Of a stretch of 64,000 bases of DNA, positions 35,477 to 49,212 are shown piece by piece (the stretch's first letter is position 1; each line of letters starts with the position of its first letter). The notes below the pieces were generated by a model. That model did no database searches, had not been told where the DNA came from, and saw nothing but the letters and a program-made list of their open reading frames with translations. The stretch is from contig BROG01000347.1 of NCBI GenBank assembly GCA_030159075.1, positions 393,501-457,500 on the forward strand, read 5' to 3'. This DNA is from Atrina japonica. Lineage: Eukaryota > Mollusca > Bivalvia > Pterioida > Pinnidae. The translations under genes were made by a program, and so were the position numbers.

Positions 35477-35886
35477 TATGGGGCGCCATTTAACTTTTTA
35501 ATACCAGTTAGTGATATCACTCTTTCAAATAGGTGATATCACTTATTCGAATAGGTGATATCACTCATTCGAATAGGTGATATCACTTATGCGAATAGGT
35601 GATATGACTTTTATAAATTCTTAAGTGATATCACTTATACGAATGAGTGAAAGGTAAGGAAACAAACAAACAAACAAAAATAAATAATTCATAATACCCA
35701 AGATGACACAAGTCATTTGAATAGGTGATATCTTTCATTGGAATAGGTGATATCACTCATTCGTATAAGTGATATCACGTAAGAATTTATATAAGTGATA
35801 TCACCTATTCAAATAAGTGATATCACCAATTCGAAAAAAGTTATATCACTTACTGGTATAAAAAAGTAATACGGCGCCCCATAGAA
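35477..35886. mobile_element. Foldback element with gatatcac palindromic core
   Basis: The ends are inverted copies of tatggggcgcc followed by 'tttttaataccag' (left 35477, right 35842-35886), i.e. terminal inverted repeats of about 32 bases. The interior is a run of short palindromes: 'gtgatatcac' alternates with 'ttattcgaatag'. A TA duplication at the edges is possible. It is a non-autonomous element whose inside has become a palindromic satellite. It lies in the proposed last intron of the IgGFc-like gene. Confidence 0.75.
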
Positions 35887-36250
35887 ATGGGGAGCATAAG
35901 GTTTTTACTGTTTCCAAATTTGAATCAGTGATATCATTTATTCGAATGAGTGATATCACTTATTCGTTTTGTTAAGTGATATCACCTATAAAAACGTATA
36001 AAGTGATATCTCCTATTTGAAAGAGTGATATCACCTAATCGAAAGAGTGATTTTCATTTTTATAAGTGATATCACTTATTCGTATAAGATATATCACTCT
36101 TTCAAATAGGAGATATCACATATTTGAATGGGTGAATGGGTGATATCACCAATTCGAATAGATAATATCATTTATTGAATAAGTCATAATAAGAATAAGT
36201 CGACAAATGTTATCACTAACTGGTATTAAAAAGTAAAACGGCGCCTCATA
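35887..36250. mobile_element. Second gatatcac element, left end altered
   Basis: It has the same gatatcac palindromic interior, with the right end 'aactggtattaaaaagtaaa' then 'acggcgcctcata' matching the right end of the previous element. The expected left inverted repeat is missing, so it is either truncated or part of a larger tandem pair. Confidence 0.65.
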
Positions 36251-36884
36251 AGAATCTAGTTCTTGTCACAGGTTCTTTGAATTTCAAAGAGTATAAAACA
36301 ACCTTTTAATTATTTAACATCGTTTATTATCTTATAAGAAGGTGACCGTTAAAAAGTGAGGGAAGACTCACAGAAAATTGCTTGACCACTATCATGCTTG
36401 GACATAACAACTCTTGACCAACACAATACAAATACATAATATCACATGACATAACAATTTAGACAAAAGATGAAGGACTAACAATACGTAAATGATGATT
36501 TACTACGGACATAAACGGAGACTATTACTGACCGGCAAATTACAAAATAATAAAATATAATTATTATTTTGTCCCTATGCCATATAGACAAAATGAAGTG
36601 CCTTAAAATTACCTAAATAATAACAACAGATAAATATGTAAATAAACAGACAAAATAATCTTAGTGAAATACCTAAAAGTTACCTAAATGTTAATTACAG
36701 CGAAATAAGTAAATGTAAAGACGTTTTTTTAACGACCATAATATTTTGAAAATGTTGACATCAGTAGGCTATTTTATTCATCGTAAGTTTTAGCGTTAAT
36801 CAAGACAACATTATTCATTTTTTTGACATGTATATTAACACTGGACGAAAAAGCAAGTGAGAAGGGACCAATTGAGTACAAATT

Positions 36885-37325
36885 AGCTGAATATATACTA
36901 GCTGTCTATATACTAGCTGTCTATATACTATACTAGCTGTCTATATAGTAGCTGTCTTTATACTAGTTGTCTATATACTAGCTGTCTATATACTAGCTGT
37001 CTTTTTACTAGCTGTCTATATACTTGCTTTATACTAGCTGTCTTTATACACTAGCTGTCTATTTACTAGCTGTCTATATACTAGCTGTCTATATAGTAGC
37101 TGTCTTTATACTAGTTGTCTATATACTAGCTGTATATATACTAGCTGTCTTTATACTAGCTGTCTTTATACACTAGCTGTCTATATACTAGCTGTCTATA
37201 TACTAGCTGTCTTTATACTAGCTGTCTATACAGTAGCTGTCTATATACTAACTGTCTATATACTAGCCGTCTATATACTAGCTGTCTATATACTGGCTGT
37301 CATTTTACTAGCTGTCTTTATATAA
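36885..37325. repeat. 15-bp tandem repeat (tatactagctgtcta)
   Basis: About 28 imperfect units with core ctagctgtctatata, with 'ctttata' and 'agtagctg' variants. Confidence 0.95.
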
Positions 37326-37456
37326 CTAGAAAGAGAGTATACTTTCCGTTATATGTTGCATAAGAAAAAGAAGATAGTACTTGAAATATTTTCATAATAC
37401 ATTGAACTGACTAGATGCGGAACAGATTTTGCAAATCTTAAATGAAATAGACATAC

Positions 37457-37510
37457 TTGCAGGAGCTTGAGCACTGCAGTCTTCATCAATTCGACCATCA
37501 CCATCACCAT
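37457..37510 (-). CDS. IgGFc-binding-like gene, exon 4 (DGDGDG acidic loop)
   Basis: A 54-base exon lies between the acceptor tttgtttgaacttgtag (ending 37511) and the donor GTATGT (37456). Joined in phase 1/2 to exon 3 it reads DGDGDGRIDEDCSAQAPA: an Asp/Gly calcium-loop-like knob followed by a Cys. Molluscan IgGFc-binding-like proteins commonly carry this kind of 'D-D-C-D-G-x-I-D-E-(E/D)-x-C' module behind the IgGFc domain. It is one such module on its own small exon. The function of the loop is unknown; metal binding is an inference from the Asp pattern. Confidence 0.8.
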
Positions 37511-38201
37511 CTACAAGTTCAAACAAATGTAAGAAACATAAGCATATACCACAGTTACGTAAATAAACCCTTTTTCCAGTTGCCCCATTCCGTTCAATTA
37601 TGTCGGGGTAGTTTGAACTCATATTACGTAACTTCAACTGAAAGTCGGACAAGGTCACATCCAGTTTCGTAATATTTCATTGAAGGCATTCAGTGACATC
37701 TTGTTTTAGCTCATCTGCGTAGAAATTTTGTGTAGGTGTTATACTTACCCGATAAATCTTGTGATATTATTTCTTATTCTATAAATCTGTGGCCTAGCTC
37801 CATAACCGCTGTCACGCCATGGCAGTCAAATACAGTCTTGCTAAGTTGCTTTTCAAACCAATTTTGCGTCTAGTAAACAATCTTGGGAGCATCCCCTACC
37901 CACCTTACTGGCGTTCTTCACATGGACCCAGCTACGCATCAGTCAATGAATAGATAGTAAACACTCGATACTTGCAGTGTTTCAACTCCAAAACGCAAAA
38001 AAGAGAAAACGTGTATAGAGAAATACCTATATATCGAAATCTTTACAGGTCCCACTGAGGTCGTTATAGAGAGGTGCACACAGACACAAATATCTTCCTC
38101 AGAAGCCTCGAAAGGCTTCCTCAGAAAAAATCTAAAACTTGGATCAGGTGCAAACCGGGCACATCCGCCTACATTCAAATTAATTTTTAAACATATCTCA
38201 C

Positions 38202-38295
38202 CTGAACCAACTGGAACACAAAGCTCCTCGTCTATTTCACCATCACAATCATTATCAATTTCATCTCCATATACCATAGTGGTGATGACGCAACC
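38202..38295 (-). CDS. IgGFc-binding-like gene, exon 3 (DNDCDG module)
   Basis: A 94-base exon between the acceptor (ttactttttag, ending 38296) and the donor GTGAGA (38201). It starts in phase 0, exactly matching the phase-0 end of the big IgGFc exon, and reads GCVITTMVYGDEIDNDCDGE followed by IDEELCVPVGS. The DNDCDGxIDEE-x-C signature with its two Cys is characteristic of molluscan IgGFc-binding-like proteins and of bacterial MopE-like repeats. It ends in phase 1 and joins exon 4. Confidence 0.88.
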
Positions 38296-38314
38296 CTAAA
38301 AAGTAAAAAGACTT

Positions 38315-41150
<2,836 letters not shown>

Positions 41151-41544
41151 TTATTGTTTCGTTTTTGCTTCAGGCTTTGTATGCACATTGTTAACGTAGT
41201 ACTCGTATCCAAGTGACAACTTAGATGTTTGATTCAGTTTAAAACTTTAAAAAACAGTACTTCCATTTAACTGAAAGAGTATATATTTAGGAAAAAGAGA
41301 AATTCCGAATTCTCCTTTCGAAACGGCTGCAAACATTTTAAATTAGGTTTATCTGGATAAATAAAACCAATTTCTAATTAAACAATCTGGAAGAAGCTAC
41401 AGCACGTACCAGCGTAACGTTACATTAAAACCCCAAGCATTGTCGTATTCTGCCAGGCAATTCCATGCCATATATATGATACCATGTCATAGAAATTTTC
41501 ATTACTTCTTTCATCTCTACTCTGCACACAACAATTCCATTATT

Positions 41545-42475
41545 AAATTAAAAGAGAGACTTTTTAGCATCATAGACAAATTTTTTCACTGAAGATGGTA
41601 CCTGAAAATTTAAATGTCTAGTTATTGGTTATCATGATAATTGTCGACAAACTGTCATCATTACTATGGTAACCAATTGTGCACTTTTTTGGCTGTTCTG
41701 TTCCTGTATTCATATGAAGCAGATTTCTTTCAGAAACTGCTGAATCAAAAGAAGAAAAAGTTAAAGTTTTACTTTAATTTGACATATCGAGGACGCTTTG
41801 TCAATTGATAATGACAATTTTCATACATATGTCAATGCGATATGTCTCAGCGAACTAGAAGTTAATAGATATAACAAAATAAAGCACACACGCTTCATAC
41901 TTAGATATTTTACTTACTATAGAGTCAGACGGTAGATTGACAACTAAGCTATACGACAAACGTGACGATTTCAGCTTCCCCATCGAAAATTTTCCACATT
42001 TATGTAGTAATATCTAGAGTCACTCGCATAATTCACAAATGATACGATATGCCAGGGCGTGTTCATCATATGAACATTTCATATACAGATGTAAACTGCT
42101 TACTGACAAATTATTGACACAAGGATATCGAAAACCGCGTTTGATTTCAAGGTCACAAATTTTATGGTCGGTGTAATAGTCTTGTTTGCTATTACTCTGT
42201 TTCACTAGTGAAATGTTGAGTTGTCTTTTCGATGTCAGTTGTCGAGACGTCTGTACCAATTGTGACGAAGATTCGTTCCTCACGTATTTTATTTAGATTT
42301 GACTGTGGAATCACAGCCGGTGTGACCTGTCGACAGGGGATACTTACTACTCCATGACACCTGTTCTCTCCTCTTGGTTTCCAGAGGACCTTGTTTGTCT
42401 GTTTTTACCAGATTTGTATATATATCTAGACATCCAAAAGATTTATACTCTGGTATCTGAGATTTTTTATATAAA
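41545..42475 (+). pseudogene. Retroelement RT fragment, copy 2
   Basis: Translation across frameshifts gives KRDFLASIDK, then TNCALF...LFLYSYEADFFQKLLNQ, ASYLDILLTIESDGRLTTKL and YDKRDDFSFPIENFPHL. These cover the RT palm box ('MGTNCAPLLADLFLYSYE' type) and the region after the YIDD box. The YIDD region itself is decayed. It ends at the shared 3' end 'tctgagattttttat'. It is inserted in sense orientation opposite to the host gene, in the IgGFc intron between exons 2 and 3, about 115 bases from exon 2. Confidence 0.85.
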
Positions 42476-42590
42476 CATCCATTAATGATGATATGAGCAA
42501 CATACACACTTTTACAAACTTCTTTGAAGGATAACCTTTAACATTTGTTACAGACAAATTTCGAGAAATTATTTAAATTGGAGAACTTAC

Positions 42591-43882
42591 CGAGTTAAGT
42601 GGCTTAAAAAGCAAACCAACCGGAAATCCATATGATTCTAAATTAGCCTTTCCAAACAAAATACCGCCAATTACCGTCGTCGGCGATATATGGTCAACTG
42701 AGTGTGTTCCAGTAGAAATAGGAATAAATCCGGCAACTAGCGTTGTCCCGGGTATATTGTGGTATTGCGTTGAACTAGGTAACGGTTTGTTGTCTAATCG
42801 TAAGCCAGCTTTTTCTGCAGCATCTACTACAAACATAAAATAGTTTTTATATGTTCCTTTGGAGTATTTTGGTGTAGTGAAAGTGTAATCAGCGGCATAT
42901 TGTTCTATTGGTGGCACAGTGATCATACTAGGGTCTCCTGGCTCCGCGTTCGCTGCTTGAGTCTCGGAGTACTGCATCAATTGTAGCGGTTTGTCTGACT
43001 GCACATGTGAATACAGACGAGAACTATATTCTTTCTGAACAAACGAACCTGCCTTTGGAATAACTATGTAGTCATGGAATGCTTTGCCGTTAATCTGCCC
43101 AGTAACATTAACATGGGTGTTATCCTCGCTCGCTATAAATCTAAATATATCTCCTGTTGTTCTTTCTGGTATAGGTACAGTCGCAAATTCTTTACCCCAT
43201 GATCTCACGGGCAACAACTGTTCAACAAGATGGTCACGTGAACTACCAACATTAATTCCAACAACAGTTTTCTTATTTCCACTTAGGACTGAAACAGGTT
43301 TGTCTGATTGAACATATGAGCCGGTTAAGTCACCAACGGATGCAAGCTGGAAAGAATCAAGTCGACCTAAAGTAACATTGATCCATTGATTGCGATGATA
43401 TTGATGGTTTTTGTATGTTACAGTTACGTTTGCGTTGTTCGGGAGACGAATAGACACGTGGGTATTTTGCTCTGTGCCAACAACAAGAAACACTGTTTGA
43501 TAATATGCAGGGGCATATGATGCTGTATAATATTGTGTTCCAAGTACTTCGACAGGCAAAGCAAGGTATCCATCATCTGAAAACCCTTCTCTGTTGACCC
43601 CATATACAACTATTTCATCATCCGCCGTGATGAGAATTCCTTTAGAACTCAACTCCGTATCAACATGTCGAAATCCTTCATCAACTTCAACTCTATGAAC
43701 CTGTCCATTGTGAACAGTAAATGTTTGATTGAGATGAAGATTTGGAGCTTTAGGTGCTGTGACGTGAACCGTGACGGTTTTGTTGAGAGATGTTGTTATA
43801 AACAGTTCCGGTTTGATGTGTTCACTTATCTTGTTGTCCATGAATCCCACGATAAAAAGTTTACCGCGATTATCCAACGCTC
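42591..43882 (-). CDS. IgGFc-binding-protein-like, exon 2 (IgGFc N-terminal domain)
   Basis: A single 1292-base exon codes about 430 residues. It opens ALDNRGKLFIVGFMDNK and shows repeated family blocks: FITTSLNKTVTVHVTAPK, ITADDEIVVYGVNREGFSDD, YLALPVEVLGTQYYTASY, VQSDKPVSVLSGNKK, DHLVEQLLPVRSWGKEFATV, VQSDKPLQLMQYS and YTFTTPKYSKGTYKNYFMFV. These are the hallmarks of the IgGFc-binding N-terminal domain (also in FCGBP and many bivalve and cnidarian proteins), which is extracellular and implicated in mucus, recognition and adhesion. Sequons such as NVTV, NVTG and NKT suggest glycosylation. Boundaries: acceptor ttttcctttttacag (ends 43883) and donor TCG|GTAAGT (42590). The upstream phase (2 bases) complements the signal exon at 46824, and the downstream phase 0 fits exon 3. 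It is intact, with no stop. FCGBP's vWD repeats are absent from what is seen. Confidence 0.95.
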
Positions 43883-43984
43883 CTGTAAAAAGGAAAATGA
43901 AAATCTGTTACTTCAGATTTAGATACCAGCCGATTTTTTATATTTAAGTAATATTTCGCTCGAATGGCACAATTTAAATTCTAA

Positions 43985-44095
43985 ACTCTTAAAATGCTAA
44001 GATAATAATGTTTTTACAGTGGTTACTCTTAGACGGATTCGGTAATACATTTAGGTTTATTATCTGACCTTGTATGACACCACCTATGTTTTTCT
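43985..44095. repeat. Dispersed repeat pair member (with 52258-52365)
   Basis: 'tggttactcttagacggatt' followed by 'aggtttattatctgaccttg' and 'tatgacaccacc' matches 52298-52365 with a few differences, and the preceding 'ttctaaa.tctt.aaa.gctaagata' also matches. It lies in the IgGFc first intron. Confidence 0.75.
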
Positions 44096-44699
44096 TTTGG
44101 AAAAAAAAAGCTCGTCTGATGAAGTCTTATTGACAGAAACGTTCGTCTTGGCCATTTGTTTTGGTCTTTTTGTAAAATGACAACTTTGGTATTGTTAACA
44201 CATAATTCTCGATGTTTCTTACACCTTATAATTTCCACATTTGTATGGTATTGAAGTATATAGTGACTCCTGCCTATTTAAGTACGTCAGCTAAGTTGAT
44301 ATGTCGATATTACTTATGTATGTGATAACATATTTCAACATTAAAACGAGAAAATGAACTCGCCAAATTAGATACAGTGTAGTGATTATGTCACCATCGT
44401 ATCAAAATATTCTTTATAACACGTTTCCATGACTTATCGAATCATGTTAAAACGTCTTACCCACGTGATACAACAACATACATGTACTGGTTTTTGTATG
44501 TGGAGTGGTAATTTGTGTCTGGCAACCATTTTATAATGATTGTCACTTATGCACAAGAACTAAAGCTAGTGCAAGTTTGTCGAGTTGCTGTCTCTTTACT
44601 TGTTATTTTGTGGAATAGGAAAGTACATAAATGAACAAGTCACATTAAGTTGATTTGTGTAATTTTACAAGATAATATAAAACTTAATTATCTCTTTGT

Positions 44700-44950
44700 T
44701 CAAGGGTCTCTGTGACCCAGTGGTTAGAGCATTGCGCTTTGAACCATGATGTCTTATCAGCGCAGGTTCGAGTCTCGCTGGAACACAAGCTGATTTTTGT
44801 GAGAAAGTTTACTTACGGAAGGCCGGTGGTCTCTTCCCGGGTACATTATAACCGTGTTTTCTATTCCACTAGTAAAAACTGCCCGCCACCATATAATCGA
44901 AAAATTGTTAAGTGGGGCGTTAAACACTATTCCAAATTCACAATTCTATT
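44700..44950 (+). mobile_element. tRNA-derived SINE
   Basis: The head reads gtctctgtgacccagtggtt followed by agagcattgcgctttgaacc, which contains an A box, and the B box ggttcgagtc follows at 44766. The body has 'aaggccggtggtctcttccc' and the end 'gtggggcgttaaacactatt', the conserved 'gcgttaaac' 3' domain shared by many molluscan SINEs. It is the plus-strand relative of the copy at 28115-28345. It sits in the IgGFc first intron, and the 118-codon frame across it is not a gene. Confidence 0.85.
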
Positions 44951-45059
44951 TGTTCAAGATTTCCACAAATTGAAATATAAAGTTACAACTTTAGTATCTT
45001 ATTTGAGGTCTTCAGGGAGGAGTACTTGTACAGAGTCTTTTAATATGATAACTTACACC

Positions 45060-45770
45060 AAGCACTGACCGTTCATCATTAGTAACTGTTTAAACTCTTC
45101 AGGGGGGATTAACTGGGCAGTGTCCTTTAATATGATAACTTACACCATGTACTGACCGTTCATCATTAGTAACTGTTTAAACTCTTCAGGGGAGATTAAC
45201 TGGGCAGTGTCCTTTAATATGATAACTTACACCATGTACTGACCGTTCATCATTAGTAACTGTTTAAACTCTTCAGGGGAGATTCAGGTGAGATAATTAC
45301 ACCATGTACTGACCGTTCATCATTAGTAACTGTTTAAACTCTTCAGGGGAGATTAACTGGGCAGTGTCCTTTAATATGATAACTTACACCGTGTACTGAC
45401 CGTTTTTCATTAGTAACTGTTTAAAATATTCAGGGAGGATTAACTGGACAGTGTCCTTTAATATGATAACTTACACCAAGCACTGACGTTCATTCATTAG
45501 TAACTGGCTTAAACTCTTCAGGTAAGATTAATTATTCTGTAGGGAAAATTAACTGAACAGTTTCTTTTAATATGATAACTTACACCATGTACTGACCGTT
45601 ATTCGTAAGTAACTGGTTTATACTCTTCAGGTAGGAGTAGTTGGACAGATAGATTTTTATGATAACTTACACCATGTACTGACCGTTCTTCTTTAGTAAC
45701 TAGTTTAAACTCTTCAGGGAGGTCTAACTGGACAGTGTCCTTTAATATGACAACTTCCACCAAGTAATGA
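45060..45770 (-). repeat. 87-bp tandem array of an exon end plus its splice donor, ~8 units
   Basis: Anchors 'actgaccgtt' lie at 45064, 45151, 45238, 45308, 45395, 45482, 45591 and 45678. The step is 87 bases in five of seven cases, with one of 70 and one of 109. On the minus strand each unit contains 'aaggacactgcccagttaat', 'ctcccctgaagagtttaaac' and then 'acatg-gtgtaagttatc'. That is the last part of the exon at 45680-45847 with its GTAAGT donor and the first intron bases. 87 is a multiple of 3 (29 codons) and one extra unit is still partly open (LSVQLLLPEEYKPV). Confidence 0.92.
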
Positions 45771-45847
45771 CCATTCTTCAGATGTTTCAAGACTACTGGT
45801 ATATCAATATATGTTGGGGTTCCGAGTTCTAATCCAGTTATAGTCAT
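45680..45847 (-). CDS. Unidentified candidate exon (source of the 87-bp array)
   Basis: The minus-strand frame begins MTITGLELGTPTYIDIPVVL and continues KHLKNGHYLVEVVILKD, TVQLDLPEEFKLVTKEERSV and H, ending at a donor-like catg|GTGTAAGT (45676-45682). It has coding-like composition (balanced charged and hydrophobic residues, beta-strand pattern), and the same segment is preserved in the downstream array copies. The upstream edge is unclear: 'tttag' precedes an in-frame TGA, so the exon either starts at its ATG or uses the internal 'gattag' as acceptor. No family was recognised. It lies inside the first intron of the IgGFc-like gene; its phase-1 end could also join that gene's second exon, so it may be an alternative first exon. 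Confidence 0.45.
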
Positions 45848-46171
45848 TCACTAAATATTTATTATTCTTGAACAAATAATAAATATATCAATGCAGAGTT
45901 ATAACAAAATAGACTTTAAATACAAGATCGCCAAAACACAGGTTTATATCAGATATACCTAACTCACTGTGGAGTATAAAACAAGAAACTAAATTATCCA
46001 ACTTTCTTTCTGCCGATGCTAGTTCAAAAGTTGTGAAAAAGTTTTACAAATAGACATAAACACGATTATCTATAGATGATTCTATAAAATCATAATTGAC
46101 TAGAATTCTCAGTATAAGTGTTCACATATCGAAGACTAGGGAGATGAAAAAAGAGGGATGGTTGTAATTAA

Positions 46172-46646
46172 CAGATATCCCTCAGTCACCCGCATATGGA
46201 GTTTTATATTTCACAAATGATCCGATATGCCAGGGCGTGTACAACATATGAAGATTTCATATACAGAGGTAAACTACTCACTGACAAATTATTGACACAG
46301 GGATATCGAAAACCGCGTTGAATGTCAACGTTCCGCAAATTTTATGGTCGGTATAATAGTCTTGTTTGCGATTACTCTGTTTCAATAAGTGAAATGTTGA
46401 GTTGCCTTTTCGTTGGCGGTTGTTTAGACGTCTGTACCAATTGTGACGAGGATTCACTCCTCACGTATTTCATTGGACGTGACTGTGGACTCACGGCGGG
46501 TGTGACCGGTCGACAGGGGATGCTTACTCCTCTATGGTACCTGATCCCACCTCTTGGTTTCCAGATGTCCGTGTTTGTCCATTTTTACCGGATTTATATG
46601 TCCTGAACATTTTATTGATTTATACTTTGGTATCTGAGATTTTTTA
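46172..46646 (+). pseudogene. Retroelement RT fragment, copy 3
   Basis: It contains FRKFYGRYNSLVCDYSVSIS, DVCTNCDEDSLLTYF and TAGVTGRQGMLTP in one open stretch from 46322 to 46606. It is truncated at 'atccctcagtcacccgcata' and ends at the common 3' end 'tctgagattttttat'. It sits in the IgGFc first intron about 180 bases from the signal exon. Only the 3' part of the RT-element coding and tail region is left. Confidence 0.85.
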
Positions 46647-46823
46647 TGTTTAGTAGAAAACATCATAACATCGCTGTTTCAAATCTTTGATATTACAATG
46701 GCAAAACAAATAATTTTAATTTCTGTAAAAACTAAGTAGAGTCGTTAATCAAAGTTACATTGAGGATATATATATTTCAAAAATAAATAAATAAATAATA
46801 AAATAAAAAGGGGATTTTCTTAC

Positions 46824-46875
46824 CCAATGATGCATGGATTAAAACCGAAATAACTATCGCATGCTTTAGAATCAT
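46824..46875 (-). CDS. IgGFc-binding-like gene, exon 1 (signal peptide)
   Basis: The ATG at 46875 is followed by MILKHAIVISVLIHASL and one base, then the donor G|GTAAGA (46823). Joined to exon 2 (two bases 'GA'), the split codon is Gly and the protein continues GALDNRGKLFIVGF. The 17 residues form a typical secretory signal (Lys, then a hydrophobic run, then His-Ala-Ser-Leu-Gly as cleavage region). The start is chosen as the only ATG giving a signal peptide in phase. No clear TATA box is seen upstream. The first intron (46823-43883) contains a SINE, a retroelement piece and the 87-bp exon-end array. Confidence 0.8.
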
Positions 46876-47505
46876 GGCGCCTCTCTGTAACTGATCTATT
46901 TTCCAATTCCAGGTCACAATATCAGGTGTGTAGGTGTGTAGGTGACATAATGTGTGATTAAGATCGAATTGTGGGAATGGTATGTAATACACCACCGCTA
47001 TACAGTGCAGAACGATAAATGACACCAATCAAAATGGGAACGCTTTTCTTATACAAAAACGTCCACATTACGAGGCAAATAATAAACCTTTATGACACAT
47101 TTATAAACAATAACAACAATTATACACCAACCGAATCAGAGGTCACTAAACCTTACAAAATATTTCGTACTATGTATCAGAGATAAGACACCAAATTGTA
47201 GATTTAACTTGTTCAGAAATAAGGCGTTGATAACAAAGAGAAATGGTATCTTTATATTCTATTCAAAACAACGTTTAGCTGTACAGCTTTGTTAAGATGA
47301 GAGGGGCGGTTGTTACAGGTAGAAAAAGTGCAATCAGAACATGACACTGATTTGTATAAACGCACATACATTCACCTTAAAAAAAGTACTTTTGCGATTA
47401 CAAAGATATTGAAGACTTATCATTAAATGCCAACAATATGAAAAGGTTTAAAATGTGTACAGAATTCGGTAAAGCTTTATCTTTCTGTGTTTATGACCTT
47501 CAAAT

Positions 47506-47602
47506 TTCATCGTCATCATCATTCTCCTTCTCCTCCTCCTCTTCATCATCATCATAATAATCATCATCATCATCATTCTCCTCATCATCATCATCATCTA
47601 GC
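47506..47602. repeat. (ATC)n / (TCC)n trinucleotide repeat
   Basis: Runs of tcatcatcatc with ctcctcctc interruptions. Read on the minus strand it would encode an Asp/Glu-rich string ending at a stop, but the repeat nature is sufficient explanation. Confidence 0.9.
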
Positions 47603-47684
47603 TAGAAGAAAGAGTAAAAATTACAAAATTAATTTGCTTGTCTTACAAGAAGATATCATCATTTGAGTTCTATTATGAGATGGT

Positions 47685-47688
<4 letters not shown>

Positions 47689-47743
<55 letters not shown>
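47689..47743. repeat. (AC)n microsatellite
   Basis: About 27 uninterrupted AC units. Confidence 0.97.
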
Positions 47744-47748
<5 letters not shown>

Positions 47749-48079
47749 AATGTATTGTCAATGACAATGTATCACTTTGGTTGACGAAGTCCATTCACAG
47801 AGTGTTTATTATATATAGTTTATGTTTTTTTTTATCGTTTGAACAAATTGGATCTGTGTGAGGATCAAGTAGTTTTGACAAACATTTCATCGATAATTTG
47901 TTTTTCGTTTTGATTTATTCCGGACACTTGGTCCTATCCCGTTTGGGTTTCGCAATTGTTTTTCATATTGAGACCATTGCACATCTAATTCGTTGTGTTC
48001 CAATGGACTTGAGCTTCGATTATTAATTGGTACTTCTTCATTTGTACTTATCAATAACGTTTAACTGGTAAACTTCAAT

Positions 48080-48245
48080 TAATCATTGATTGTACTTCTT
48101 TATACTGTCTTCACCACCAAATTCGCGACTCTTAACATTGTTGCTTTGATATTAATCACAGTACCAAATAAACAAGAAAAGTAATGACGTGTTAAATTTC
48201 CAATGGGAAAACACTTATAGGAGAGTTCACGAGTTTTGTGGTCTT
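48080..48245 (-). pseudogene. Decayed relative of the C1q-like remnant at 59 kb
   Basis: On the minus strand this aligns with 59265-59400: the shared 'gaactctcctat', 'ttttcccattggaaa', 'gttaatatcaaa' (as gattaatatcaaa), 'caatgtt' and 'ggtgaagacagtataaagaa' against 'ggtgagaacagtaaaaaacc'. The conceptual peptide REFGGEDSIKKYNQ parallels GHGFDGENSKKPQC, but a frameshift and a stop break it. Its order and distance relative to the next repeat pair (50.4 / 61.3 kb) suggest both came from one duplication. Confidence 0.4.
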
Positions 48246-48930
48246 TACTCAAATTTGTTGAAACCAAACGGATATCAAATTATAACTCAGTCAGACTTGT
48301 TCATCGTTGAAAAATAACATTAATACAACAAATTAGTAGTATTTTGTTGAACACAGATATGGATGTCAAACCGTTAAGTCAAAATACTATTGCATCCAGT
48401 CTGAAGCTAGAAAAAATAGCAACAAAAAGATTGTTTGCTCCATTTGTTAAGGAGACTCAATTCAACATTAAATCCAATATTAGCTAAATTCCGACACCGT
48501 AAAAGTTTCTAATACGCATAAATTCAAAAGAACCGTAATTGCCAGCTTTACACTAGAATACGTGTCTCAAAAAATTTATTTGTGACCCGTGAAAATGTCT
48601 AAAAAATAAAATTAATTTAAATAAAACAACTATAATACATGCATTGTGGGGGGGGGGGGGCTGTTAGTTGTGACATTTCAAATTCAAACAAAATGCAATG
48701 AAGTGGTTCAGTCTTTTCACTCCCAATGCAACAAGGTGAGAAACTGGTATATCACTGTGATCCCGAGAGCTATGTTGGCTGGATAATGTGGATGCTGAAC
48801 GAAGTATAAAAAAAGAATTACTAGTGACCAGTTAACACAATATACTCATTACTATACATGCTCGTTCAGGTTCTAAAGGTCTACAGCCACCAGTATTATC
48901 TGCATACTATATATAATAAAAATTGAATAC
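48246..48930. other. Non-coding sequence with a G homopolymer
   Basis: A run of about 13 G ends at 48660. No exon was supported. Confidence 0.5.
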
Positions 48931-48934
48931 ATAC

Positions 48935-49212
48935 GAGAGAGCCGTCGTGGCTCCGCGGTAAAGTGTTCGATTAACAACCGGAGGGTCGCGGGTTTGAGCC
49001 CCGGTGGAAGCGGTTGGCTTTTCCTGCCATTCGGATCAGACAGTAAAAAACGAGGTCCCGTGTCACAGTAGGTGTCGGTACGTGGTTTCACTAGCCGTAA
49101 GTGCCGAATATAGACTATACTTTGAAGCCCTTCACCGGCATTTGGTAATGTCTCCATATGAGGGAAAGATGCTGGAATGGGACGTTAAACTACAATACAA
49201 CAACAACAAGCA
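48935..49212 (+). mobile_element. tRNA-derived SINE (second family)
   Basis: The head is gagagccgtcgtggctccgc followed by ggtaaagtgttcgattaaca (A box), and the B box gggtttgagcc follows at 48991. The body contains 'gaggtcccgtgtcacagtag', 'gaagcccttcaccggcattt' and 'tgtctccatatgagggaaag', and it ends 'tgggacgttaaactacaata' and (caa)n. The 'gacgttaaac' tail resembles the end of the other SINE family here. It is well preserved, so relatively young. Confidence 0.9.

Noticed and set aside
44712..45068. 118-codon plus-strand frame
   Set aside because: It begins in the tRNA-like head of a SINE and runs through its body; a by-product of the SINE.
47480..47610. Acidic Asp/Glu-rich exon on the minus strand with a 'ctagctag' acceptor-like start
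   Set aside because: The string is explained by an (ATC)n/(TCC)n trinucleotide repeat, and no adjoining exon or phase match was found.
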